NCBI RefSeq assembly: GCF_020740795.1
Contig: NC_067282.1
Span: forward strand, 41,015,290-41,079,289
DNA from: Apus apus
Taxonomy: Eukaryota; Chordata; Aves; Apodiformes; Apodidae
DNA length: 64,000 nt
Direction: 5' to 3'
Below are positions 1-12,833 of the stretch, piece by piece. The notes below the pieces were generated by a model, which saw only the letters and a list, made by a program, of their open reading frames with translations, was not told the DNA's origin and ran no database searches. Within the stretch, counting starts at the first letter, position 1, and each line of letters opens with the position of its first letter. The translations under genes were made by a program, and so were the position numbers.

Positions 1-805
1 ATGAACTTAAATTGTCAGTCTGCAGAAAGGTACATGAGTTTTAGAAATACAAAATAAGGTGAAAAGTGGATAAAAATTAAAAACTGCAAAAAAACACCAC
101 AGCAATAAATTTATTCATCTGAAACATGAATGCTAATAACTCCTGACTACAAGCAGTACCATTTTAGGCAACTCTGCAGGTGTCCATTTAAGTTAGAAAA
201 CAACATGGCTTCTCAGATAGTAGCTGATTAAATTCTTTGTGTATAAGGCTATGTATTTTTTTTTCTTTTTTATGGGATTAATGCAACTAAATTTTCTATT
301 AATACATAATATCTGAAATTTACTACATTGACTGAAATTAAATATTTGTGCTAGTGGTCCTAGTCCAAAAGGAACTAATATTCAGACATGTGAAGAGAGG
401 GATGAACTTTTTGTTTGCTTTTATGCCTGCTTTAGTCTTAGTTACTAAAAAAAAAAAAATAAATAAGCTATATCAGAACAAGAAACAATTTAAATATTTT
501 CTTACCTGAGAAATTAATAGGTAGAGTTGACTTGTCTACAATGAAGGGGTAAGAGTCAGTAGATACGGCTTTTGTTCCTGACTCTCCTATTGATATTCTC
601 TGAAATTTTGATCTTTAGCAGTGAGAAGAGAATATCTTACTATTTCTTGTGCATAAGGATGTTCAAGTACCTTGACATGAATGTATATAGCCTTGTACTG
701 AAGGATCAGATGTTAGAATTAACATAACATCCAAGATCAGCAAGGTACTGCAGGGGTTGGGAGGTGAGGGGTTTCTCCATGGGGTCCATAAGGGCAGAGC
801 CTGCC
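1..805. other. AT-rich unique DNA, no gene seen
   Basis: No open frame of note and no recognisable transposon. It contains short A-runs near 447-459 and T-runs near 257-270. No splice-flanked coding segment could be supported. Confidence 0.6.
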
Positions 806-1428
806 ACCAAGGGTGGCCAATGGCATCCTGGGGTGCATTAGAAAGGGTGTGGTTAGTAGATCAAGAGAGGTTCTCCTCCCCATATATTCTGCCTTGGTGA
901 GGTTACATCTGGAATATCATGTCCAGTTTTGGACCCCTCAGTTCAAGAAGGACAGGGAACTGCTTGAGAGAGTCCAGGGCAGAGACACAAAGATGATTAA
1001 GGGGGTGGAACATCTCCCTTATAAGGAAAGGCTGAGGGAGCTGGGCCTCTTTAGCCTGGAGAAGAGGAGACTGAGGGGAGACCTCAACAATGTTTACAAA
1101 GATGTTAAGGGCGAGTGTCTGGAGGATGGAGCCAGGCTTTTTTCAGTGATGTCTAGGGATAGGACAAGGTACAAAGGGTAAAAGCTGGAGCATAGGAGTT
1201 GCCATGTAAACATCAGAAAAATCTTCTTTACTGTGAGAATGACAGAGCACTGGAACAGGCTACCCAGAGCGGTTGTGGAGTCTCCTTTGCTGGAGACATT
1301 CAAAACCCGCCTGGACGCGTTCCTGTGTGATGTGCTCTAGGTGACCCTGCTCTGGCAGGGGGGTTGGGCTGGATGATCTTTCGAGGTCCCTTCCAACCCC
1401 TAAGATTCTGTGATTCTGTGATTCTGTA
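806..1428 (+). mobile_element. CR1 LINE, 5'-truncated 3' end
   Basis: This is the 3' part of a CR1 retrotransposon. It begins in the last part of ORF2 (the segment reading like GILGCI...) and runs through the 3' UTR to three tail octamers at 1405-1428, two ATTCTGTG and a final ATTCTGTA. An open frame at 813-1181 (122 codons) keeps typical CR1 C-terminal ORF2 wording such as LVRLHLEY and [20 protein letters not shown]. Everything upstream of this, including the catalytic reverse transcriptase, is missing, so the copy is dead. It is close in sequence to the copies at 13400-13976, 20856-21407 and 34783-35077, which suggests one subfamily. It abuts an antisense CR1 fragment on its right side. Confidence 0.96.
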
Positions 1429-2457
1429 ACACTGAGCCCTGGGGAACACCACTTATGACTGACTTGAGTTAAATCCACTCATCACAACACTTTGGGCCCA
1501 GCCATCAAGTCAGTTTTTCACCCAGCAAAGAGTACACCAGTCTAAGCCTCATTTAGCCAGTTTCTTCAGGAGAATGCTGTGGGAAACAGTGTTGTAGGCT
1601 TTACTAAAGTCCAGGTAAACAACATTAACAGCCTTTCCTTCATCCACTAAATGGGTCAGCTTGTCATAGAAGGAGATTAGTTTTTGTCATGCAGGACCTG
1701 CCTTTCATGAACCCATGCTGACTGGGGCTAATCACCTAGTTGCCCTGCACGTGCTACATAATGACACTTAATATTATCTGTTCCATAACACTCCCCAGCA
1801 TCAAGGTCAGACTGACAGGCCCATAGTTCCCTGGATCCTCCTTTCAGCCCTTCTTATAGAACCATAGAAAAGAATCATCCTGGTTGGAAAGGACCTTGAA
1901 GATCAAGTCCAACCATAACCTAAATCCCCCTACCATAACCTTAATCTACCTGTTCAGTGCTTAAATCATGTCACTAAGCACTATATCTATATTTCTTTTA
2001 AACACTGCCAGGGATGATGACACCATCACCTCCCTGGGCAGCCTGATCCAGTGTCCAACCACTCTTTCCATAAAGAAAATATTTCTAATATCTAGTCTAA
2101 GATATTACTACTTCTTGTAGATGAGTGTCACGTGCCAATCTCCAGTCTACTGGGATCATCCCCCTCAGTCAGGACTGCTGGTAAATGATGGAAAGTGGCT
2201 TGATGAGCACTTCTGCCAGTTCCCTCAATACCTTTAGGTGTATTCCATCTGACCCCATTGACTTGTGCATGTCCAAGTGATACAGAAGGTTGCTAACCAT
2301 CTACTCTTGGTTTATGAGGGCTTCAAACTGCTCCCCATCCCTGTCTTCCAGCTCAGGGGACTGAGTACCAGGGAAGAACTTGTCTTTCTTCTTAAGACTG
2401 AGACAAAGAAAGCATTAAGTACCTCAGCCTTCTCCTGATCAGTGTTTCCCCTTGTAA
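1429..2457 (-). mobile_element. CR1 LINE ORF2 reverse-transcriptase fragment, interrupted
   Basis: Read on the minus strand this is the central reverse-transcriptase region of CR1 ORF2. It runs from near 2457 back to the segment encoding the SGVPQGS-like motif at 1429-1460. The wording for DFSKAF(D) and CL..LISFYDKL is recognisable around 1580-1700 but carries frameshifts and stops. It is split by a second CR1 piece at 1860-2110. It has neither the endonuclease nor the 3' end, and at 1428/1429 it is cut off by the plus-strand CR1 copy. This is an old fossil, not a functional gene. Confidence 0.9.
1860..2110 (-). mobile_element. CR1 3'-end fragment nested in an older CR1
   Basis: This is a minus-oriented CR1 3' UTR segment, recognisable by wording matching 'TGGTTGGAAAGGACCTTGAAG' in antisense and 'CCTCCCTGGGCAGCCTG'. 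It sits inside the reverse-transcriptase fragment of an older CR1. The host element's sequence CTTCTTATAG at 1850-1859 reappears as CTTCTTGTAG at 2111-2120, one mismatch in ten. This is what a target-site duplication would look like after later mutation. The subfamily differs from the copy at 806-1428 and resembles the one at 49230-50035. Confidence 0.85.
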
Positions 2458-4149
2458 TACTGTTACTAGTATTACTGTTATAATTTTGTTATTGTTATCG
2501 CTCCCACCTTGATTATTTTCACAGGCTCTACAAGTCCCAGAGTGGTAGGAACTCTCCACTGAAAGACGTTTCACTGCCTCTGTGTGCTTTTAGTCCAAAA
2601 AGAGGTCACTGCATGGGTACAGATGGAGAAATACTGGGAAACACAAGCCAGCCACTCCTGGAAGTCTGAGAGGGCTTTACAATATCTGAGAGTATCTGCA
2701 ACTTTCTCAGCAGCACCTATTTGGGGCAAAAGCCTCCCAACTGTTCCTTGAATAGTCCTAGCTAGATCTTTTGTATGATCCAAAACAAATGAATGAACAA
2801 ACAAACAAACAAAAACAACCTACAAAACACCAGACTTCAACAACTCAAGGTATAAGGCCAGGACGAGTTTCAGCTTTGATCTTCCAAAAATTAACTGCAT
2901 GAAAAAAGAGAAAACCAAAAGCATGAAAGGAGGAAATCTGACTATTTCCACTGAAGTGAGTAGTAGGAATTATGCATACAAGTTGAAAAAAGAACATAAA
3001 TGTCAATCATCAGGTTATGTACTTCTTCATTGATCTGTGCACATCCCTTGAGGTTCTGTCCTTAAAAATTCATAGGTCTGGGGCCTTGGATCATAAATTT
3101 TATCTAGTAATCATAACTTTTTTAATCATATTGATACAGTGTGCAACATTGAAACACCAGGTATGTACAATAATTAAAAACATAAAAACTGTTTATTCCT
3201 TTAAATTTTTATTGTTTGTTTTATTTGGAAAAAAATGTAAGCTGACATGATTTTGGGCCAAGTCCTCTTCACTGTTCAAAAAAGCTAGCTGTGTTAGTTA
3301 TGCCTTTTTTGACTAGATCAACTACTATCAAAGAAAGAGTCAGCTTTAGAAATTCTGCCTGTATGTCAAAGTCCTATTAAGGCATGAAGCACTAGAGTTC
3401 TTGCTCTGTGACCTACAGCTTCAGCTTATGTCACCACTTAGCCCATCTAGCAGGATTTGGTTTCTTTTTTGGGTCACGTTAAGTGCACCACCTCAGTATT
3501 TTGTTTAACAGGTCCTTGTACTGTCTAATGGACTAAGAGAATTATCATCATTGTTAGGTGCACAGGAGAGTAAGCTGCATGATACACGCTGTTAGTCTGA
3601 TACCCTCTCTGATGACAGTTTATGGTTCACCAGCTTGGTTAAACAGCACATCAGCAACAGTGACGGGTAATCAATCTTGTTCCCTATAGAATTGCTCCCC
3701 ACAGTGTCATTATTGAGAAATAAACCCAGGAAATGCCATCAGAAGGAATCACCACACCTTTTGTTTAAGTTCAGAACTATAATAAAAGTAAAGGAGAAAC
3801 AATTTTTAATTTGTTTTTAATTGTGTGTTTATGAATGTCAATTATGGAAAAAAAGTATTATATAACTTCATACTGTTGTTACAGGATGTTATGAACTACT
3901 GTGAAGCATGATACAGGTACTTTACATAGAGATTTCATTCATTTTTAATAGTTTTCAAGAACAACTTCATTTTTTTTTTCACCCACGGAAAGGGAATGTT
4001 CTTCAATTTTTGCTTAGAGCCACCAGATCAAATTATGTTAATTGCTTGCTGTGTTAAAAAGTGCATTGCCCCACGTAACTGGCATGACTTGGCCTAGCTA
4101 GAAAACCAATGTAAACCAGGACAAAAGAAACCTGTCTGGATAAATGTTG
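2458..4149. other. Unique DNA with one odd antisense open frame
   Basis: The sequence after the CR1 fragment is AT-rich. A 77-codon minus-strand frame at 2571-2804 lies in a patch of higher GC and is not CR1; see findings. An (AAAC)n microsatellite lies at 2793-2819. From 2820 to 4149 I see nothing that supports a gene or a repeat. Confidence 0.5.
2793..2819. repeat. (AAAC)n microsatellite
   Basis: Several AAAC units in a row, beginning just after 'AAATGAATGAAC'. Confidence 0.85.
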
Positions 4150-4872
4150 GATTTAAATATAGATAGGGAGAAGAATGACTGGAGAGTATCACTGCAGAAA
4201 GGGATCTGGGGTGCTGGTTGATGGCAGGCTCAACATGAGTCAGCCATGTGCCCTGGAGCCCAAGAGAGCAAACCTCATCCTGGGGTGCATCAAACATCAT
4301 GCAACCATCTGGTCAAAAGAGGTGATTATCCCACTGTATTCAGCATTGGTGTGGCCTCACCTCAAACTGTGGGGCAGTTCTGGGCTCCACAAGTTAAGAA
4401 GGATGTTCAGGTACTCAAAAGCAGCCAGAGGTGGGCAACAAAGCTGGTGACAGGGATGGAAGGCATGGCCTATGAGGAGTAGCTATGGGCTTTGGGCTTG
4501 TCTAGTTTAAAGAAATGGAGGCTGAGGGACAACCTCATTGCTCACGACTGTTTTCTAAGGAGGGAAAGCAGTAAAGTGAGGTGCTGAGCTCTTCTTGCTT
4601 TCATAGGACAGAAGGGATTGGTTCAAAGCTGCATTAGGGAAGGTTCAGAGACTTGGAAACATATATGTACAGACATAGTGGTTAAAAACTGGAACTAGGC
4701 TTTCTAGAGACATGGTTGATGTCCCATGTCTGTCAGAGTTTAAAAGGCATTTGGCTATCATCTTTAATAACATGCTTTAACTTCTGGTCAGTCCTGAAGT
4801 GATTAGACAGACTAGAGAATCACTGTAGGTTCCTACCAACTGAAGTATCCTGTTCTGCTCTGCTCTATTCTA
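4150..4872 (+). mobile_element. Old, diverged CR1 LINE 3' end
   Basis: The wording is that of CR1 ORF2 C-terminus and 3' UTR: 'GGGATCTGGGGTGCTGGTTGA', 'CATCCTGGGGTGCATCA', then 'AGGCTGAGGGACAACCTCATTGC'. Two overlapping frames (4175-4450 and 4246-4482) hold pieces of the same protein, which shows frameshifts. The 3' end degenerates to a TTCTGCTCTGCTCTATTCT-type tail at about 4851-4872 in place of the ATTCTGTG tail of the younger copies, so this is an older subfamily. It is not functional. Confidence 0.85.
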
Positions 4873-7800
4873 AAGTTCAGTTCAGATTACTGAAATGTAA
4901 GATTTTTTTTCTTCCCAAATCAGACACAAAAAAAATGTATAATTTGATAAAGATTTCTGCATCTGCACATTGATTAAGTGCCCCGAGGTACTGGAAGTAT
5001 TGGAAAAGTCTAGTTTGCTCAACTCCTGTGAAGTAGGAGGGGGAAAAAAGAAAAACAACTTAAACTGAAACAAACAGGTTTTGACAGATGACAACTGTTA
5101 TCCAGCTATTTATCCTGCCAAAACAGTTTATCATGGCAGTGTCAGAACCGGTACTATCAGTCATTAAAGCTAAGAATTATTAATGTTATTTAAATGAATA
5201 ATTTCTCAATATTAAATTCTGTTTACATATTCTGATAATATTCAGAAAGATGCTTCAATCATTCTTTCCTTGAAAAGTAAGGGAAATTGTCCCATGAAGC
5301 TGTTGTTGATTTGTGTGATTTTTTTTTTTCAAATACAGCTACACTTTCAACATTCAGGCAGTGGCCAGAAGTCAATACATTCTGCCATGATTCATGGAGG
5401 TTATGTTGTCGCTCAGTGTTCAACATCACAAAGTATTACACTGAAATATGTTGTCCCTTTTGAGGACACCAGTTAAATTAGAAAGTCTTGCAATATTCCT
5501 AGCAAGCACCAGTCATCAAGTCTTTTAAGCTTTCCAAGATCTTAAAAGTGTATTTACAGTACACAGAGAGACATATTATGGGGTCTATGGTGGAGCAGTC
5601 ATGCAGAAAGATGCTCAGAGAAATGACAGGATATCAGTATATGGCAACAGAACACTGCACATGCCAGAGCTTTTCTAGCTTTAAAAATGGGCCGTCTGGT
5701 GGTATTTCATGCTTTGAACACAACGTGGATGAAACGTATTTGCAAGATCTCCTGTGGTATTGGACACTCAAAGACTGAAAATTAGTTACTCTTGCAGGGC
5801 AGTTTTTGATTTTACTGAAACTTCCACAGCTTGCAAGAAGGAAGAAGTGTAATTTGGAGGCAGATATGAATTGCCTAGCAGCTAAAATTTCCAAATATTA
5901 TAGCTTTAAATGTGTTTTCCAACAGATTAATCAATACCCAATCATTTGAAAGGATAATAAGAAAATGAAGGAGCAAGGTTTAAATAAGGTTGAAGTTTTT
6001 TCAACTTAGAAAAAAGAAATCTTCTGGTAATATCAACTGTTTAGGCTAGGAAACTACTCAGAACATAACTAGTGATACAAGTATGTATTTCCTTGATCAT
6101 CTGGAAACTTGAGGCAATTCTGAATATGAGGAATTCTACATTAAAATACTACATCTGACAGTTTAATTTTTCAAAGATAGTCTTATGAGCCATATTTTTT
6201 CCTTGATAATGTTTTTTTTTTTCCTTCTACTTGAATCAGAGATGAAAAGTAGCCACCAGTGAAACACATTCTTTTTGACAAAGAATGACAAAGTAGTTTC
6301 TATCCTAACAACTCTAGATTCCCAGTGTTAAACAAAGCTTCACTAAAGTATCTACTATGCAATAAATGCTAAATACATTTCTCACCATGTGCCAACACTT
6401 CACAGAAACTTCTGTAGAAACAAAGTACTATACATATGTCATTGCCTAGTAATTGCAGTTACATGGTGACCTTTTAATGGCAGTCAGTGAGGCAGAGAGA
6501 TATAAAATTGAGCAGTGTCATGCACAACAATTGATAAAAACGGAGATTCTGGTTTTATACTGCAGAATTTTTAAGTGTCTTATTTTGAATTGTAGATTAA
6601 ACTGATGGTAAATATTTCAATACAAGAAAAAGTATATGAATAGATATCTTCACTTGTTTCCAGACCATCACCATTACTGTTATTGTTGTAACACTACAAG
6701 CTATCCAACATTAGGTCTTTAGGTCAAATGGATTAAGGCTTATTTTCATACTGCCCAAATTTAAAAATAAGGGTAAGAGCTGAAATAAAATTACAATGAC
6801 GTGAAGGGAATTGCCCACATTCACAAAATATGCCAATAGTTAAAAAGGATTCTACTGGCTTTTGAGGCCATTAGACTACTTTATAAAAGAGTAAATTAGA
6901 AAATAAATAATTTTTATGTTCTCCAGTCAAAGAAAGTGATGGTTATAGTTTTTTGTCATTTATGTAGATATATCCAAACTTTTTGAATAAGAAAACCATG
7001 TTCCAGTTTTGTCAGAACAGCTCTGTCTTTCTTGTAACAATATATAGAAATGCACACGTGAACATTGGAATTACATTTCCCCAGAAATCTTGGGAATTTT
7101 TTTGTGTAATTCTAAGATATAGTTAGCAATTTCTGTTTAACATCAGCACACTTGAGAGATACATTGAAAGCCTCTACAAAAGGCAATTTTGTATCATATG
7201 GGTTGTTCTTCCCTTTGTCAAACCCTTCATGTAACTGTAAAATTAAACCCCCTAGCATCCAATACTAAGGAGATTACACTTTTTTTGGTGACATGTTAAA
7301 GTATTCAGTTCTAATCAAAATAAACTCTCATAGATTTTGTTCATAGAGAGGAATGGAGAAAAACTGAAATGAACTTTTTTTATGACAAGTTTCCCTGAAG
7401 ACAACATCTTGTGATTTAAAAGACACTGTTGCTTCTGGACCTGGTCCTGTTCAGAAAAAACGAGAAGATAATAAAGATCATATCTCAGATCTAAAACCAC
7501 TTCAGGGTAACTTCAGCAAGAAATTTCATGCTAGAAAGTAATATTATGACCACAAACAGATACAAGTGATTTTTGAATGTTCATGAGCTGGTAAAAAATA
7601 CCTTTCGACTCAGACACAAATGCAGCAGCGGGCATTACTGCAAAATTAGCACCAATCTTCACTGGACCATTCAGTGTCACCAAGTATTCATCAGATGTGA
7701 ATTAAACTCTGAACAAATTGCCTGAAGGAACAGATACAGGGATTTTCATGTTCTAAATGTGCTTTCCTATTAGTATCAAAACAGTCCATTGGAGGGTATC

Positions 7801-10800
7801 TCAACCCCTGAAGATGTGCAATGAACAAAAATGCTACAATACTCAACCATTATTCCAAAGCACAGTCTTTAAAAATGAAAGATAATATACAGTAGGCTTG
7901 ATTCCCTATTCCCTTAGACTCCATTATAATCACCCTTATGATGAGCCACACCTCATTATAATAACAGCCAAATTGCTTGGCTCCCAAGGGCGGACTAACA
8001 GTCAGGGTGGATTGTACTTATACTCAAAATAACCAGGAATAATCATGATGAGTCTCTCAGTTTGACAATGTATGACCACTTTTGCATAACTAATGCTGTT
8101 CTGACAGCAAAAATGCTACAGATTAACCAAAAATAATTAATCTGGCTAATATTGATTGGATGCATAACAGGAAGTAATGTGTCAGCATATTTATCGCAGT
8201 TATAACAACATCTATTTTCTAGACCAAAATTTCACTTCTTTAGCTATTCAAATGGAACTTAAAACCCTGTATATCTTCTAGGTAAATCTTACGTATTTCT
8301 GCACTGAAAGGGTATAGAACAGTACCTTCTTTTTTTCTTTTTTTTTTCATTTTAATTTGGGTCAATGACAAGTATCGTTTATTAATTAAAGGATCAAATC
8401 ATGAAGGGAGTTTGCTGATAGCAAACTCAATGCAGAGTTGTCAGTTTACACCTAGTGAAGATTTGCTCCACAGCATTTCATATCTTCAAAGTAATAGTAA
8501 TTACATTCAAGATGTTTGCAATGAAACCCAAAACCATGTGAAACTCTCATGGTATTGTGTTTCATTACAAATGCCAAACATAAATAAGGTTCATCAAAAG
8601 GTTTCTTAAGGTTCGTGAACTTAAACTGGCTTTGGATTTATATTGTGGCTAACTGATAGTTTTGTTTTGAAGCTGTACAAAATTTCCTTAGTTCACATGA
8701 AAAACTATAGGAAACACTGAAGTCATCTCAGTTTTCCCTTCACACTTTGATGGGGCAGTTGTTAAATCACCTGAGTGATTTCACTTGGAGAAGGATTTCA
8801 CAGTAGATAACTCTGAGAGGGTGGGAAATAAATACATAATCACTAAAAAGAATAAAATACAATAAAATGAAATAAAATTGTAACTAAAAGCACAGAAAGT
8901 TATGCACTACACATATTTAAGGTTTATTTGCATTAATTTGCCTTCAGATTTTCACTAGGCAACACTTCAAATTTAAGTTTCAAAAATGGTTGAAGAAACC
9001 TATCTTGACCATGGTTTTCTTAATCTTATATTTTTCTTTATTTTATCTTTTTTCTAAGTTCCCCTAACCCTGTAACTTTCTACAAAGCACAATCTTTGTG
9101 GAAAATTCATTCAGTCAACCATTTGTACAGCATTTTCCTTCTACCTGTTCCAGTGAAAAGCGAGGAGTTGCAATTCATGCCTGTAAAACTATTCACTTGT
9201 ACTTTTAAACAAATAACCCTATAAATCCATGTCATTTTCTGTTTATCTGTAACGCAGAATGGAAAGTGAAATAAGGCAAGTAAGAAAAATTCCATTCCAA
9301 AGAAAAAGTTAAAAACAAGCTTTAATTTAAAGAAATATATATGGCAACCCTACAGTGCATGGCAAGGAGTTAAATCAATACAAGAACAAGTATGTTCTTT
9401 ATTCTAACTAATTGTACTTTTATAAGATGTTTGGCATAAATGAGTATTGTTATTTATAAATAGTTGAAAAACACCTACCATATTGATTTAGAGCAGTGAT
9501 TGATTGACATGGTTTGAGTATAGTGTAATTACTGTATCCATAAAATGATTTAAAATGTACTGAAAGAAAATTAATCTTGTACGTGGAGTATATGAGTCTT
9601 GCCAGTAGCCACCTTAATGCCAAAATATGTTTAGTGATCTGTGTCATAGCTGGCTTACTGACTTTCTTGTAAACTGTATACATTTTGCATCATGAATGTT
9701 TTCCATGGCAAATCTATTCTGCACCCCAAATGATTAGGCAGCAACTTGGAGAATTCTTTTTTTGTTGTTTGTTTGTTTATTTGTATTTTAAGACAATGTT
9801 TGAGTTCCTAGTGGTTTGAAATGTTTTGAAACATCAGGGTTGGTTCTGAAGGACCAACATAATCTAAAAGTTGGATAAATTATGGCTTTCCAAAGGCAAT
9901 TTCTACCAGACAAATTGCTTGCATTATTATTTTTTTTTTAAATAACACAATGAGAAATGTACAATAGATGAAAACTATCTCGAGAAGAATGGTTTACCAA
10001 GAAATTTCAAAAGGATCAGGATATGGGTGAGAAAAGATGAGTGCAGGTGAAGAGTAAAAGAGAAAGCTACTTAGACTCAATATGTTACAGCCATTCACAA
10101 AACAAAGATCTGGGAAGAGGCCACAACCCACAGAAAGTGATCTAAGCTGCAGTGTAGTACCCAGTAGCACTGCATCGCTCAAGAGAGACTTGACCATAAA
10201 TTATGCCTTTTTTCTAGCCAAAGACTTATGGGTCCTCTGCACACTCCAGAACAAAAAATTACTCCTTGGGTGAATTATACTGCAGAATCAACAGAAACCC
10301 TACAAGTTTTCTTCCTTCCATCAGGAAGGAAGTACAGCACAGTGTGGCTTTGCTTCCTGGTGTAACTTTGTTCCTTGGGCTCTGAAAGGAAAAAAAAAAA
10401 TAGCTCTAAGTTTGCTGGATCAGGATTTGGAATGGAAGTTGTGGGCATCACCTTCAGTGTCAGCTCAGAGTTTAGACAGGCTTGAGAAAAGGAAAGGGAG
10501 GTGGAGGGAGATTACTCTTGGCAAGATCAGTTTCACTCATTTTCACCACCAAAATCACTTTGCGCTTGGAAACTGAAGTGTATGTGCATGTACATGTGTG
10601 TGTATGAGAGAGAGTCTTACAGCAGATGGAAAAGATAGAAGTCAAAAGGTAAATCTCACTTCCTACTACACTCTTTTTTTAGCCGTCTGCAATCTCACAA
10701 TGCAATCAGCAGTATTCACACATAGCTACATTCACACACAGAAGACAGAGGGCTGAGGCCTGGGAATAAAGTCTTAAGGGAGGTAAAGAAGGGGTAATTA

Positions 10801-10959
10801 ACAAAACCTTTTGTCATCTGATATTTTCACTTTGTTTAGGGGGGCGCATTAAGGCTAGAAGTTAAAGATAAAACTGATTGTAGAATTAATCCCAAAAGTT
10901 CCAGAGGCAAATGCAGATTATTTTTCATACACAGGTATTCCTTTCTAGATTCCAACAAC
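4873..10959. other. 6-kb AT-rich unique stretch, no gene seen
   Basis: Only short chance open frames occur here, none longer than about 90 codons and none with recognisable motifs. There is a (GTTT)-rich run near 9757-9784, a T-rich run near 8331-8348, and a short TG/AG-rich patch near 10577-10615. No CR1 sequence is visible until about 10960. Confidence 0.5.
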
Positions 10960-11735
10960 AGGAGTTTTATGTAAACTCCTGCTGGAGAGGCAGGCAAATC
11001 CCCTCCTGACTTCCCTCATCTTCCCAGTTGTCCATACACAACAGGTATGGGACTCTGGAAACTGAGGGCCAGGCAAAAAGGAGGATGGAGTTGAAGGTGC
11101 TATCCAGAATAGATATGAGGCCCTGCTGGAAGACATCCAGCCTGTTAGGATTGTGGATGATAGGCAACCTATACCAGAGGTCTTACCATGCTCAGATAGG
11201 CCTTGCAGCCATATGACAACCTCTTCTACAAGAAAGAAGAGTTGTAGTTGCTGGAGTATAGCTCCTAAAGAGAACAGAAGGCCTAATATGCTGGGATGAC
11301 CCTCATCATAGGGAAGTCTGTAATCTTCCTGAAGCCTGAATCAGGCATATCACTAGGAAACTCCCCAGCCCGGTGTAGTCATCAGGTTACTACCCACTAC
11401 TCATCTTCCAGACAGTTGGGGAGGAAGATGCATCCTGCAGTCTGAGGGTAATGAAGAGAGACTTCAAGGCATTGGGATGGTTGGTGAAGGAGTCTGGGGT
11501 GCAAGTTATTTTCTCTTCCCTCCTTCCAGTTGCAGGCAATAACATGGAACAGAATAGAAGGATCTGGCTCTGAGACTGGTGATACAGGCAGGGCTTTGGT
11601 TTCTTTGATCATGGCTGATTTTATGAGACACCGGCCTGATGGCAATACATGGGAAAGGCTCATGTGGCAGGGGGAAAAGGGATCAAGGACATGAAGTAGC
11701 AGGGCTCATTCATAGACCTTAAAACTAGATGTGGA
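10960..11735 (+). pseudogene. CR1 ORF1 remnant (esterase-domain protein)
   Basis: In a complete CR1, ORF1 encodes a protein with an esterase-type domain that goes with the element's RNA. Here the frame is scattered. A 62-codon piece (11028-11216) begins the region, and around 11590-11730 the wording QGFGFFDHG, then an equivalent of the final AGLIDRALN segment, can be read across frames. The aspartate-histidine stretch expected near the end (DGxHLT type) is disrupted. The unit is non-functional. Confidence 0.75.
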
Positions 11736-11869
11736 AAATGGCCCATCTTCTCCCCCCACATAAGACTAAATAAAAGGGGGATGGAGCTGTAGCTGGGGTT
11801 GCACCAGTGGGGCAGTGTTCTAGTATTAATGAAGATCAGAAGGCCTCTGACCACTCTGGGTTAGAATTA

Positions 11870-12660
11870 GCATCTTCAGCTCAGTCCCTGACATGCCTGT
11901 ATATCAATGCATACAGCATGAGGAATAAACACGAGGAGTTAGAATTCTGTGTGTGGTCACGGGCTTATGATCTGGTGACAATTACAGAGACATGATGGGA
12001 CAGCTCACATGACTGAAATGTGGTCATGGATGGCTATGTCCTTTTTAGGTCAACAAGGCGAGGTGGTGGAGTTGCTCTTTACATAACAGAGCAACTAGAA
12101 TGTATTGAGTTCTGTCCACGGACAAAAGAGGAGTGAGCTGAGAGTTTGTGGGTGCAAATTACGGGGCAGGCTAGCATGGGTGATACAGTTGTGTGTGTCT
12201 ATTACAGACCTCCTGATCAGGACAAGGAAGTTGATGAGGCCTTTTACAGGCAGCTGAAAGCAGCCTTGCAATTACAGGCCCTGGTTCTCATGGGAGATTT
12301 TAACTACCCAGGTATTCGCTGGAAGGCCTACTCAGCCAGCCATTCACAATTCAGGAGGTTCCTCCAGTGCATTGATGATGCACTTCTTGATGCAAATGGT
12401 GGATGATCCAAATAGGAGAGGAGCACTGCTGGATCTTATACTCACTAACAAGTAGGGTCTGGTTGAAGCAGTGAAGGTTGAGGGCAGCCTTGGCTGCAGC
12501 AACCATGAGATGGTGGAGTTCAGGATCTTGTGTGGTAGGAGCAGAATACCAAGCAGGATCACAACCCTGGACTTCAACGGGGCCAACTCTGGGCTTTTCA
12601 AGCAATTGTTAGGGGAAAGGGACAGGCTACTAGAAGGTAAGGGGGCCCTAGATATTTGGT
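11870..12660 (+). pseudogene. CR1 ORF2 endonuclease domain, broken
   Basis: This is the APE-type endonuclease that nicks target DNA in LINE retrotransposition. Visible signatures are INAYSMRNKHEELE near 11900-11940, the catalytic-glutamate motif ITET at about 11979-11991, RRGGGVALY-like wording near 12055-12090, VVCVYYRPPDQDKEVDEAFY near 12190-12245, and the catalytic motif LVLMGDFNYPGIRW at about 12280-12325. In-frame stops (for example directly after ITET and near 12135 and 12404) break the protein into pieces. The longest intact one is 12146-12406. Confidence 0.88.
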
Positions 12661-12833
12661 AAACATTCATGGACTACTTCTTCCAACCTCAAAATCAACT
12701 TATCCTCAGTGCTGTGTCTAGGCATATGAAGGATAAGAGGGTCATTAGGAACAGTCAATGCACTTTTACCAAGGGAAGTCATGTTTAACCATCTTGATAG
12801 TCTTTTGTGAGGACATATCCAGGTGGATAGAAA

